From Flavobacteriales bacterium (lineage in GTDB: Bacteria; Bacteroidota; Bacteroidia; NS11-12g; UBA9320): a DNA stretch of 64,000 nucleotides. The notes beneath the pieces are model-generated. The model ran no database searches and was not told the origin of the DNA. It saw only the letters and a list, made by a program, of their open reading frames with translations. Below, one piece after another: positions 27,901 through 28,680 of the stretch. Each line of letters starts with the position of its first letter. Position 1 is the stretch's first letter. The stretch is taken from contig JACJZT010000006.1 in assembly GCA_020635455.1 (NCBI GenBank), positions 124,001-188,000 on the forward strand, given 5' to 3'. A program made the position numbers and the translations under genes.

Positions 27901-28470
27901 ATTGAATTGGGTGACATAGAATCTACCATACAAAAAGATCCTGATATCAGATCATGCGCCGTAGTGGTTAGAACCATGCCGAACCAAAGCAAGGTTTTGG
28001 CAGCCTATGTTGTTTGTTCAGGTAATTTTAATAAAAAGGAATTCATTGACCGAATGCGTAAAGAGTTGCCGGAATACATGGTACCCGGGATGATAATCGA
28101 ACAGGACATGCTACCGATGACGCCCAATGGAAAGGTGAACCGCAAGGCACTTCCCGAGATCGACGTAAATGGAAAATTTGCAGAAACCTTTGTTGCTCCT
28201 CAGAATGATGTTGAAAAGGCCATCGCTGAAATTTGGCAAAAACTTCTTGGAATTTCAAAGGTGGGAATTCACGATAATTTCTTTGAACTTGGCGGACATT
28301 CACTCATGGCCATGAAGATCATTTCAGAATTGAATGCAGAATTCAATATAGTGTTGGATTTGAAGGACATTTTCAGATTTACCAATATACATGAACTTTC
28401 AAATTTCATTCAAACACAAATTAGTTTGCACGATGAAGACGAGGATGACCTTGATCGTTTGTTGATCTGA
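670..28470 (+). CDS. Giant eight-module nonribosomal peptide synthetase (9,266 aa)
   Basis: This single uninterrupted frame of 27.8 kb encodes a protein of roughly 1 MDa. Domain order is: TubC-like docking domain (residues 1-60), then C-A-T (86), C-A-T (1140), C-A-T-E (2195), C-A-MT-A-T (3721), C-A-T (5075), C-A-T (6126), C-A-T (7172) and C-A-T (8225 to the end); numbers are approximate C-domain starts. Every condensation domain keeps an HHxxxDxW motif, every A domain a TSGSTG or TSGTTG loop, and every carrier an FFxxGGxS motif, so all modules look active. Pocket residues suggest Asp, X, Asp-like (epimerized), Ser (methylated), Ile-like, Ile-like, Asp, Gly. The C-terminus is acidic (HDEDEDDLDRLLI), matching a docking peptide. 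The ATG lies 3 bp after the upstream stop; the next synthetase begins 20 bp downstream. Specificity calls are pocket comparisons made by eye. Confidence 0.97.
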   Translation: MVNFNLAETVKLLNKAAKQGVSIAYSQGELSIKFQKGKNIDKLLLDELKANKTSLVRYFEEHASEKRKESEKPPLNRFDRTAISKIPMSFSQERLWFLDKLEGSLSYHLPTVIKLEGDLNIEALETSLRLIVKRHEVLRTVIIEEDGNGYQKPVSEKSWKLEYNKEVKFRFGSEELESLIRKLITRPFDLAKDYMLRATLIPLESGEYYLVATMHHIASDAWSTSILVKEVAGLYGSISLNKEPEIEELDLQYADFAVWQKSYLSEEILQKKLQYWKTKLEGVSNLELPLDFKRPPTQSHSGERFRFDIDKQTRDGLVELSQKQGTTLFMTLLAAFNVLLAKYSRQDDIAVGSSMASREDADLENLIGFFVNTLTFRTDVKPEKRFTDLLREVKQTTLDAYEHQDVPFERVVDVVKQERDPSRSPLFQAMLVLANTPPVEQLKLGNLKLERIDYEARISKFDLTFFTSESPDGILCSVQYATDLFTRNTIEGMVSHFKVLLKSILAEPDALIGDLKMLGAYDDMILQGASTYSHVDFPRDSSIISLFEKQVIETPDSIALCFENDKIDYASLNHYANNLASRLIRANLAPGTPVMLFCERGPEMIVGMLAIMKAGGHYVPVDTDFPRERIMDIYKDCDSGIVLYSSHVVETIQLLNIRSAIEISLEKEGDIKNPGLRLLPESAAYMIYTSGSTGKPKGVIISHRSVLDYIYGLNQRTGIFSLNSFALVSSIATDLGNTVIFPSLLTGGTLHLFSKNTVSDAEKINEYFLNNKIDCLKIVPSHWKALSTETEMLIPQAMLIFGGDILSSDLVNKIRSRNTNCRIFNHYGPTETTIGKLLFECRVNPHYGGNIPIGKPFGNTKVYVLDKAMKTNPVGVPGELFISGAGVSDGYRNNPKLTGTKFIPFETENGSERLYSTGDLVKFNHNGDIEFIGRVDEQVKIRGYRIELSEVERALERLKIADQVVVIEREDSQGAKRLIAYLRSVKESGSTDPEKIKHDLKEMLPEYMIPSFFVEIKELPLTVNGKINKNLLPDPELSSGKFEGHVDPGDETEKKMAEIWEDILEVENIGIHDDFFALGGHSLLAIRLVSTLRKTFNVEIPIGDIFDYPTIAQLKNRLVSHRDEDTLPAIEKVKPRPEQIPLSFSQERLWFIDKLEGSVQYHVSAVLRLKGNLNIAILKEAMLEVLNRHETLRTCFREEEGVSYQWILPYEEWQLNVSNSKDLIKQDVYEYIRSLIRKPFDLTKDYMIRAELIELKKNEHILVSTVHHIASDGWSTSVMVKDLAAAYNALVRGNKPELEPLPVQYADFSIWQKTYIQGEVLEKKLKYWKEKLQGVEVLELPTDEIRPSKQSVRGDVFNFPIDEELEKRLNEFCLNRNVTPFMTGLAAFKILLHHYSGQEDICVGTPIAGRQQQELEHMIGFFVNTLALRSEVRDEQSFSDFLNDIKETTLEAFAHQDVPFEKVVETVIKDRDLSRSPLFQVLFVFQNTPEVPKLKLGEVELQPESLGVRSSKFDMTLFLFHIEGKMHGSIEYCTNLFHGSSIQNFADHYVNLLHSIVNESNKLNIGQLSFISETESARILDSYSRVEDMQVPDLDLIKLFGQQVIEDPNNLAVVMNDSVLSYNELNNRANQVARQLIDWGVHPGDIVPISINRCPEMVIGLVGILKTGAAYAPIDPEYPQARIDLILDDLDPGLIISNRKISHKLNGRALKILELDETWFEDNTGNIADVDVNYSHDDLVFVLYTSGSTGKPKGVEMSRGSMLNLLIWQQKQFIQDKRNVLQFASLNFDASFLEIFSSLCFGSTVYLIEAERRLDLQEIYNDIIRYGITHMFFPTAMMKNLSEFILPLWNKNFPLKEIMAAGEQLKLSEEIIKFIELSKIRLINQYGPTETHVVTSYLLTQNLDTNALPPIGIPVNNVTIYVLNKNKAIVPVGVPGEIYIGGAQVARGYLNRENLTRERFVKDPFSTQPFARMYRSGDLGRWMQDGNLQFLGRTDDQVKIRGYRVELGEVEIAINKSPYVHQSVVMAKTDAQGTKQLVAYVVKTDKYDKTALQDDLKSKLPEYMVPNLWVELDTLPFNHSGKIDRKALPEPDMGNISGSVYEEASNETEKKLVAIWENLLKLPKVGVRDNFFELGGHSLLAMRVIAAIRSELNVELAVIELFSHSNIRELAQLISGRKKGKHLKSIEKYDRPEFIPLSFSQERLWFIHQLEGSVQYHLPTVLNLNGKLNVDVLEKSIKNVVSRHEALRTVFKDNLGQAYQEILDPEPWKMSRHSMEGKSEKAINQEIRKCIEKPFDLERDYMLRTDLIYLKKDQHILVFTLHHICSDGWSANLLIEEIVKGYNAGVINQSYQPDPLKIQYADFAIWQRKYLKGKTLEQKLEHWKQKLSGTEPLELPTDKPRPAIQSIKGASSGFIINKELTEKLNGISRENNSSLFMTLLTVYKTLLFRYSSQPDICVGTPIAGRQQREVEDLIGFFINTLAIRSEISGNSTFRDLLKLVRKNTLEAYDHQEVPFEKIVDVVSQTRDLSRSAIFQAFFVFQNTPELPDLTLRNVEISGRSLGHQTTKFDLTLVVAEKEGKLECSVKFCTDLFEESTILRFIEHFKNLLRSVSENVDKEVGRIELISKDEKNTIMESYGKSSVEYPRTQTVLDYFEDHAKFQPGAIALHFNDEKLDYTTLNERSDKLARLLISNGVAEGSLVPVCLDPGIDMITSVLAILKCRAAYVPLNPDYPIERINYVLKDINAKVMIADQQYAVSGVDVKILDLNSLRPQISKIKVSGTIPKPKPTDVAYVIYTSGSTGQPKGVVVQHQALMDHCFGLIEAASLGTCKSFALFSPLVFDAGHAMLHTSIILGAALHVMAKDTLLDGSRMDLYFKQHKVDVIKAVPSLWLSYAQGENIVLPQKCFIFGGEAYNPIINVFLRNFRFRGNVFNHYGPTEATIGKSIYKVDVSKEYLNVPIGKPFSNTRFYILNEQLQPCPLGVAGELYIAGEGLAKEYLNKPELTKMSFPGDIFSGSGKERMYKTGDKVRFLSDGNIEYLGRLDQQVKIRGYRIEPGEIEATIQKSGLVKNVHVEGWKNPKGVMQLVAYVVADEDGEIGFKLNNFLEDKLPQYMIPSYFMVLDKLPLTINGKIDSKSLPSPDAQNNTSKEVRKPINELQSGLMEVWEEVLGISDFSIDDNFFELGGDSILIIQIVSRCKRLGIEFQVMDMFKHQTIEALALAIELNEEKEKESTAEQGLLGGESGLLPVQKWFFDKKPDEASYFNQSLIFSISKTVTPEHLNIIIHALCRQHDALRFRYTNKNNTWLQEYTDFIPDLIIEKLEGIKKSQLSDQITTICNNHHAGLSLKEGKIFRAVLIQTPDYETENRIFFVVHHLAIDGVSWRILVDDFEYYHQLLSSGKEIEPGLKTHSYRQWHEALEEYSESEALKDEVEYWKRSIESFKPVKSLAKSVDLIKEKSTQVSAKLSKEVTSGLLHKIPAVYHTEISDILLAALSLVMAEHKKANMVCVGMEGHGRETIHESVDVSRTVGWFTTHYPVSITLGEQTGYGDILKNAKEQFRKVPGKGIGFGILKYLKNTPELEGEDPWDVVLNYLGQVGGDHRKKGVFSRAKESKGKGNSDRNYPNHKLLLSCVVNDEVMLVNWTYDKRYFTDENVNKLSGRFISVITEIVDFCLKQQALSGSEFTPSDFNLGREIDYRQFDEFMNSRMIDGTILKENFESMYRLSGLQEGMLFHSLYQKDAGAYVEQLEADLIDLDRTVFEKSWNYVLQNHSILRTGFYPDAFEIPVQVVYKNVKVPIYTYDVSAQKPSVQKKWIANFLKEDSGLGFIPENAPLIRVSLIKLDQHRTHMVLTSHHILLDGWSFQNVMESFLTAYDAFSENRNVPEKATDRYEEYIRFIESQDPGKLRDYWKNYLHGFYDSTLLPFVKNNLLRTKGVGAYKSNSLRINRDLTLEIQKYIQHHRITMNTFMQGIWSVLLHKYCRKDDVAFGVIVSGRPEFMKDVEKRVGLFINTLLFRSCIDQNIHCEEWFRDIQQQQVQSRHFQYTPLSEIQNISGIKGDMFDTLMVFENYPISQVVKIREWKLKIENVQKSDFANYPLILTINSGESVNIQFKYNSDLLESDLVERISSHFFNAINLVIENPVTKVKSIDLLGKDELNLLNSYNKTKVTYPQDQTLLSLFKKQLAKSSSDMAILFEGRGLTYEELDKKSNQLAVRLIESGVRPLSVVPIFAERSLEMMVGLWAILKTGSAYLPIDPDYPTERINFMLEDAEATLLLCTKETFQSLSAKPIQLPQLVSIDIDELEGNQDILPGIEVDENDPAYVIYTSGSTGKPKGVIVEHKALVNRLLWAQSYFKFSKKDVVLQKTTYSFDVSVWELFWPTLVGTKLVVAKPQGHKDVDYLLKVIEEESVTMMHFVPSMLEVFLLALDDNCTTSLKQVLCSGESLKPSQVEMFLKKLPGTRLHNLYGPTEAAIDVTYWSVPEGQDKFDLIPIGRPVANTQILILDRFAQLTPIGVAGEIYLGGVQLARGYLKRPELTSERFIENPFVHGEKLYKTGDLGKWLPDGNIEYLGRIDEQVKIRGFRIELEEIEKTIEVHDKVVRGVVLVNDKGDELSKSLSAFAAIDPGYGKLLHRYLSIANNNEDLSGHLFDLRKDIPVFAQNQNELEFLEKEIFDEDNYDVHTFGLNSNSVVFDVGANIGMFQLYLGLLFEGIEVHSFEPVNEIYNKLKANRYLHEIKGKDYELALMDEEKDIEFTYFPSMTIVSGMDANEKQVRETVRSYIETSDKELANDQQLESLLDVKLEKKKIKCRANTLSNIIKKEGIKKIDLLKIDVENSEHLVLAGLMDEDWDKIANLVIEVHDIDSRLNDLLKLLKAKGFSTSYKRESVLSEESHRYTIFARRKSQESTFKKLKKPVILKRSDWVNPQIITEQIYSLIENKLPEYMRPETITLLHEIPLTPNGKADRKALSLMKKDNPSKKDYQEPEGETEKKLFEIWKQLLKREIIGSNDNFFEIGGNSLLGMRLMSAVKKQMHADIGIKSIFTNPSIKQLSQLISGSSAKENIPVIELAIKPEKIPLSFAQERLWFIDKLEGSVQFNLPYVLNLYGNLDIVALDQAFSQLVFRHESLRTVIREKDNKPYQFILDPDNWKLTIHPEGKFLKDTKELKEHIYRSIREPFDLASEYMLRAELFDFGMNRFTLLLNTHHIASDAWSMSILVNEITELYQSAVKGKKAELTSLEIQYADYAIWQRNYLSETRLSSKLSYWKEKLEGFEILNLPSDYIQRPGSGSLGSSVKFRLSKDVVQKLLRIGNENGATLYMTLLTAYKLLLQKYSGQDDICVGTSVAGRSQEKVEKLIGFFVNLLSLRTKLNGEESFSDTLKHVKTTVLDAFEHQDVPFEKVVDAVLPERNLNVSPIFQVLFVMINTPEASKVEVEDLVIEEGGLDNEIAKYNLTMMVRESEGELYCSLGYRTSLFKEKTIQRMCDHFQQLINSITEDGVGKIKDLNFLSQAEREQLTKEFNNTEASYPKNESLIGLFNKQVKLNAQKTALTYGDVHWKYKQLDERSNMLANDLLQMGIPEGSNIGLISMRGPEMIAAILGILKAHCSYVPVNIDYPAERVDYIFKSSEVKHVIYSGSFPELIESLNAYKWHSFENSSDGSKADMAIKSKPGDRAYVMFTSGTTGNPKGIAVSHRNIVKLVYDPGEISVKQDDNVLQWSNYSFDGSTYDIYSSLLKGATLHLIRDEWASDAASLSELIQKKNISVMFITTALFNTLVDVGLRSLVNVRKILFGGELVSPDHVLKAIEKIGEDKIVHVYGPTETTVYACSYPIYTVAKNESVPIGKPLSNTSFYVFDKYGNLSPIGVPGELSIGGDGVSLGYINDEALTKSKFIINPLSGKKNDILYKTGDIVKWDENGDIEFIGRADNQVKIRGFRIELGEIENSIQRHDSVNRCLVLVHTDMKGTKRLVSYVVPQTEFSADKVKEFLSETLPEYMIPSLWVEMKEFPLNKNGKVDRNKLPEPSSGMRKESAISEAQSEQELKLTEIWKELLGIGQISVNDNFFDIGGDSLLAIRVAASIRNTFNIEVPITKLFEYQTIREISVYMAELSSDIVSEKIVKVKDKPAHVPLSYSQERLWFIDKLEGSVQYHIPVVFRLEGKLNVKALKHAFNELVNRHEVLRTVFLEHKGEAYQKVKSENNWILNEIELKGQDKNKREKNELIRSLISMPFNLSEDSMLRATLIKTEKEQYEVVVNIHHIASDGWSRSILVKEIIELYNAYSQGMQPKLEPLPVQYSDYAIWQRKNVNREVLEQKFKYWTNKLEDAEPLNLVTDFKRPAILSTNGARYNFYLDLETTNALNELSKKEGVTLYMTLLSALNVLLFKYTGQTDICIGTGSAGRQQKELENLIGFFVNTLAIRTEIEEEGTFLQLLAKVKTNTLEAFEHQEIPFEKIVEAVVKKRDRSRSPLFQLMFVLQNTPEVPVIEMGEVKFIREAQENVTSQFELSLSMTETSKGITAGLQYNTDLFREESIVRLCSHLQTLIKSILKTPGSSLPALNIIPDEERNALVNNFNDTKAVYPQNKSITELFKEQVKKNRKTIAVSYPEGEWTYEELDLRSNKVANDLLQKGVKIGSNIGLISLRGPEMIASIFGILKANCAYVPMNTDYPAERVETIFRNAGVDWVIYSDDFKSLSSDLKHFKWINYRDFESASENEIPIKTNAESIAYVMFTSGTTGNPKGILVSHRNITKLVYDKGEINVKKGDQVLQWSNYSFDGSTYDIYSSLLNGATLHMIKDSWVSDGKILSEVIEKKKITVIFITTALFNTLVDVGLDALVGIRKILFGGEMVSPGHVSRALNKLGKGKLVHVYGPTETTVYACSYPIDAVAENESVPIGKPLSNTQFYVLDKFGNLSPLGVPGELNIGGDGVTSGYLNDKELTAQKYIANGFSNKKGDKLYKTGDLVKWHPDGNIEFIGRIDDQVKIRGFRIEPGEIETAIQKQGSVSRCLVLVNEDLKGTKRLIAYLIPVKDFSLNNLKESLVKTLPEYMIPSYWVELEKFPLNKNGKIDKGALPQPDVQSSMSENFVAATTETEHKLVKIWEDILGLEKIGIRDNFFELGGHSLLAMRLMSLVRESLEADLNVKDLFSNPTIEALSKVLKGNTGIRIQAVKRPDHIPLSFSQERLWIIDQLEGSVQYNSPTVMRIKGKVDLAGLDYALKTLVNRHEILRTVYREEAGKTWQVVLERNGLELEILQRKDLRDDETGLNNFIRTLRVKPFDLANDHMIRAHLIELSPENFILIVTVHHIATDGWSLPVMIKEVVELYRAYEEKRPFELPHLPIQYADYSIWQRENLGPVQLEEKLNYWEQKLSGSLPLELPADFQRPPVRTGNGSGMGFRIEHELADKLIDFNTKHGTTMFMTLLGAFKVLLHKYTRQEDISVGASVANRPQSELEQLIGFFVNTLTFRSAITDEQSFEEFLNELKTTVVDAYDHQDVPFEKVVEKVVSDRDPGRSPLFQAMLVLINTPASEGLVFGDAELSMYGFENEVSKFDITFHMAETHFGLKGSVEYSTDLFLPSTIERMISHFVHVLERVISKPGMKIGEIELISSSEQKELLEEYGHSSVKYDLKESIIRIFEKQVEKQPEASALRCEDKVYSYDDLNQRANYLASQLTKQGVKQGSLVPLYTERGMDMITGILGILKLGAAYVPMDMDFPQERIKAIVEDTKATVMVCDIHGFEALRETEGIKRVVVNSSSNEKVENPEVNIKPEMAAYVIYTSGSTGKPKGVVVEHGNLMDYLYGLDDQTKISSCSSFALVSTIATDLGNTVLFSSLIYGGCLHVFTKEAVSDAQSIHRYFKTHPVDCIKIVPSHWHALQDEKALLLPEKLLIFGGDVLRREMVEDIFSQHKSLKVINHYGPTETTIGKLLHVVDPNRKYNRGIPIGKPFGNTSVYVLDKYKHICPVGVPGELYISGKGVAKGYLNNEQLTEEKFLKDPYAKNPKTRMYATGDLVKYLPDGNLEFLGRADEQVKIRGYRIELAEIEGIIQQLPWIDRSVVLAREDRQGQKRLIAYLVTATEKPEDVSIKLQQYLKERLPEYMIPAAIVEIENIPLTPNGKIDKRALPDPEKQTSEEHILPRDETEKNLAEIWEEVLEVKGIGIDDDFFELGGHSLLAIRLISSIRKAFNVEMPIGDIFDYPTISLLKKRLPVNQDELLLPDIKSLKKLPEMVPLSYSQERLWFIHKLQGSVQYHIPIILDIKGNLDIEILEDSFRYLIERHTALRTVIKESKGVGYQEVLNSNDWKLKPIKKVQAKDVPLKKLIRDIVIKPFNLDQDYMFRCSVYSKSKNEHILISTLHHISSDGWSSSILVNEMMEIYNSLIIKKKPVLPQLEVNYQEYAIWQRTYLQGELLENKLKYWEEKLQNVEPIELPIDLNRPALQSFNGDIFSFNLDQIVAGKIQTLSKQRGITPFMSLLSVFAVLLKKYSGQSDICVGTPIAGRQQKVLENIIGYFINTLALRVEVSDKDTFEQLLLQTKKMTLDAYKHQDVPFEKIVDRVAKNRDLSRSPIFQVMFAYQNTPKAKPVKFGDLELNREGAEVKKVMFDLTLNIHESPDGLNCSFHYCTDLFRKETIERMAEGFLEILETVLDSSNQKISEIKGITQQQEKQILKDFNSSVENYPKEKTIVSLFEEMVIGNPDKIALEIEGRTFTYSHLDRRINQLANHLLKMGVKKGDLVPVCLDRNENLIIALMAVLKAGGTYIPIDPEFPESRIAFMLSDAGAEYVITDDTGLYKVRESGATIINIEKDSKRIELLSGNGNFKPGGPSDLMYIIYTSGSTGNPKGVMIENRSVVNLINSISSKVGFGSKSSMFSVTTYSFDISMLEFFMPLVNGGKLVLCSKSILLDVNRLKKSISSEHITHMQATPSLWQTIVESGWENKNGLKILVGGEALNESLKNELTAIAETYNVYGPTETTIWSTIQKLSADEKVLIGKPLGNNRIYILDDLYNPVPVGVRGNIYIAGDGLARGYHNNLSLTNNSFISGDFFGENRIYKTGDYGRWLYDGKIEYLGRGDHQVKIRGYRIELGDIESTIQKDPDIRSCAVVVRTMPNQSKVLAAYVVCSGNFNKKEFIDRMRKELPEYMVPGMIIEQDMLPMTPNGKVNRKALPEIDVNGKFAETFVAPQNDVEKAIAEIWQKLLGISKVGIHDNFFELGGHSLMAMKIISELNAEFNIVLDLKDIFRFTNIHELSNFIQTQISLHDEDEDDLDRLLI
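925..4086 (+). other. NRPS module 1: C-A-T, predicted Asp
   Basis: The condensation domain opens with PMSFSQERLWFLDKLEGS and carries HHIASDAWS near base 1312, a form typical of domains joining two L-residues. The adenylation domain starts near 2290. Its pocket reads D-L-T-K-I-G-H-I-G (from ATDLGNT, KIVPSH, LIFGGD, NHYGPTETTIG), one change from the published Asp code DLTKVGHIG. The carrier serine is in FFALGGHSLL near 3895. The Asp call is fairly secure because Lys and His at the acid-recognizing positions are both kept. Confidence 0.75.
4087..7251 (+). other. NRPS module 2: C-A-T, substrate unresolved
   Basis: A condensation domain with HHIASDGWS is followed by an adenylation domain starting near 5446 and a carrier with FFELGGHSLL near 7060. 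The pocket reads D-A-L-M-M-A-Q-V-V (FDASFLEIF, MFFPTA, IMAAGEQ, NQYGPTETHVV). I know no exact match. The framework (GEQL, QYGPTETHVV) resembles A domains for Pro or for aromatic and other hydrophobic residues, so a non-polar substrate is likely, but the identity is left open. Confidence 0.7.
7252..11829 (+). other. NRPS module 3: C-A-T-E, Asp-like residue converted to D form
   Basis: The condensation domain has HHICSDGWS. The A domain (from about 8605) has pocket D-A-A-K-I-G-H-I-G (FDAGHA, KAVPSL, FIFGGE, NHYGPTEATIG). It differs from the Asp pocket of module 1 at two positions but keeps Lys and His, so Asp or a close analogue is the best guess. The carrier has GGDS rather than GGHS, the form usual in carriers that serve an epimerization domain, and an epimerization domain does follow. 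Confidence 0.75.
10402..11700 (+). other. Epimerization (E) domain of module 3
   Basis: After the module 3 carrier comes a condensation-like domain beginning LLPVQKWFFDKK. It has the diagnostic HHLAIDGVSWRIL near base 10788 and later NYLGQVGG and VNWTYDKRYF blocks, all hallmarks of E domains. It should equilibrate the carrier-bound L-residue to the D form. The next condensation domain is of the D-accepting type, supporting activity. It is the only E domain in the window. Confidence 0.9.
11830..15891 (+). other. NRPS module 4: D-accepting C, Ser A domain interrupted by a methyltransferase, T
   Basis: The condensation domain opens with YRLSGLQEGMLFHSLY, the form typical of domains that accept a D-residue after an E domain, and carries HHILLDGWS near 12230. 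The A domain (from about 13190) has pocket D-V-W-H-L-S-L-I-D (FDVSVWE, HFVPSM, VLCSGES, NLYGPTEAAID), identical to the published Ser code. Between its A8 motif (DEQVKIRGFRIE, about 14390) and A9/A10 motifs (LPEYMRP, NGKADRKAL, about 15490-15575) lies an inserted methyltransferase. The carrier serine is in FFEIGGNSLL near 15700. Confidence 0.85.
14531..15444 (+). other. FkbM-type methyltransferase domain inserted in the module 4 Ser A domain
   Basis: About 305 residues are inserted between A8 and A9. They hold an S-adenosylmethionine-binding loop VVFDVGANIGMFQLYLG (base 14740 on), then FEPVNEIYNKLKANR and LLKIDVENSEHLVLAGL (base 15150 on). The DVGANIG...FEP...KIDVExxE pattern is that of the FkbM family, not the usual N-methyltransferase domain of NRPSs. 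FkbM itself is an O-methyltransferase. With a Ser-specific host domain, O-methyl-Ser or N-methyl-Ser is the likely outcome; which one cannot be told from sequence. Confidence 0.85.
15892..19044 (+). other. NRPS module 5: C-A-T, Ile-like
   Basis: The condensation domain carries HHIASDAWS. The A domain (from about 17258) has pocket D-G-Y-F-L-G-V-V-Y (FDGSTYD, FITTAL, ILFGGE, HVYGPTETTVY), one change from the published Ile code DGFFLGVVY. Its loop is TSGTTGNPKG instead of TSGSTG. The carrier has GGDS although the next domain is an ordinary condensation domain of the L type, not an E domain. Confidence 0.7.
19045..22182 (+). other. NRPS module 6: C-A-T, Ile-like
   Basis: This module has the same pocket as module 5 (D-G-Y-F-L-G-V-V-Y) and closely similar text throughout the A domain (SNYSFDGSTYDIYSSLL, HVYGPTETTVYACSYPI), so the two arose by duplication. 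The condensation domain carries HHIASDGWS; the A domain starts near 20413; the carrier serine is in FFELGGHSLL near 22005. An Ile or similar branched residue is expected. Confidence 0.7.
22183..25341 (+). other. NRPS module 7: C-A-T, predicted Asp
   Basis: The condensation domain has HHIATDGWS. The A domain (from about 23551) has pocket D-L-T-K-I-G-H-I-G, the same Asp-type set as module 1, and its carrier and linker (GDIFDYPTI) also match module 1. This points to a whole A-T unit shared between modules 1 and 7. Carrier serine in FFELGGHSLL near 25150. Confidence 0.75.
25342..28470 (+). other. NRPS module 8: C-A-T, predicted Gly
   Basis: The condensation domain has HHISSDGWS. The A domain (from about 26704) has pocket D-I-L-Q-L-G-V-I-W (FDISMLE, QATPSL, ILVGGE, NVYGPTETTIW), one change from the published Gly code DILQLGLIW. 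The carrier serine is in FFELGGHSLM near 28280. The protein then ends in an acidic stretch that probably docks to the next synthetase. Confidence 0.75.
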
Positions 28471-28490
28471 TCCTTGACAAAAGCGGATAA

Positions 28491-28680
28491 ATGAACGAGA
28501 GAGAAATCATAGAACTGCTCTTAAGGGCCAGGAATCAAAAGGTAGACATCAAATATGCTGGTGAACAACTCGAATTGATATTGCCTAAAGGACAGAAAAT
28601 CGACAAGGAACTTCTGCTGCTTATAAAAGAAAACAAACAGTCGCTGATTCAATATTTAAGCAAAAATCAACTTGTAAAAA
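28491..28680 (+). other. TubC-like N-terminal docking domain of the four-module synthetase
   Basis: Residues 1-60 show helix (EIIELLLRARNQKVDI), hairpin (YAGEQLELILPKGQ) and helices (KELLLLIKENKQSLIQYL), closely parallel to the N-terminus of the preceding synthetase. It is expected to bind the acidic tail of that protein. Assigned by resemblance to the TubC N-terminal domain family. Confidence 0.7.
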
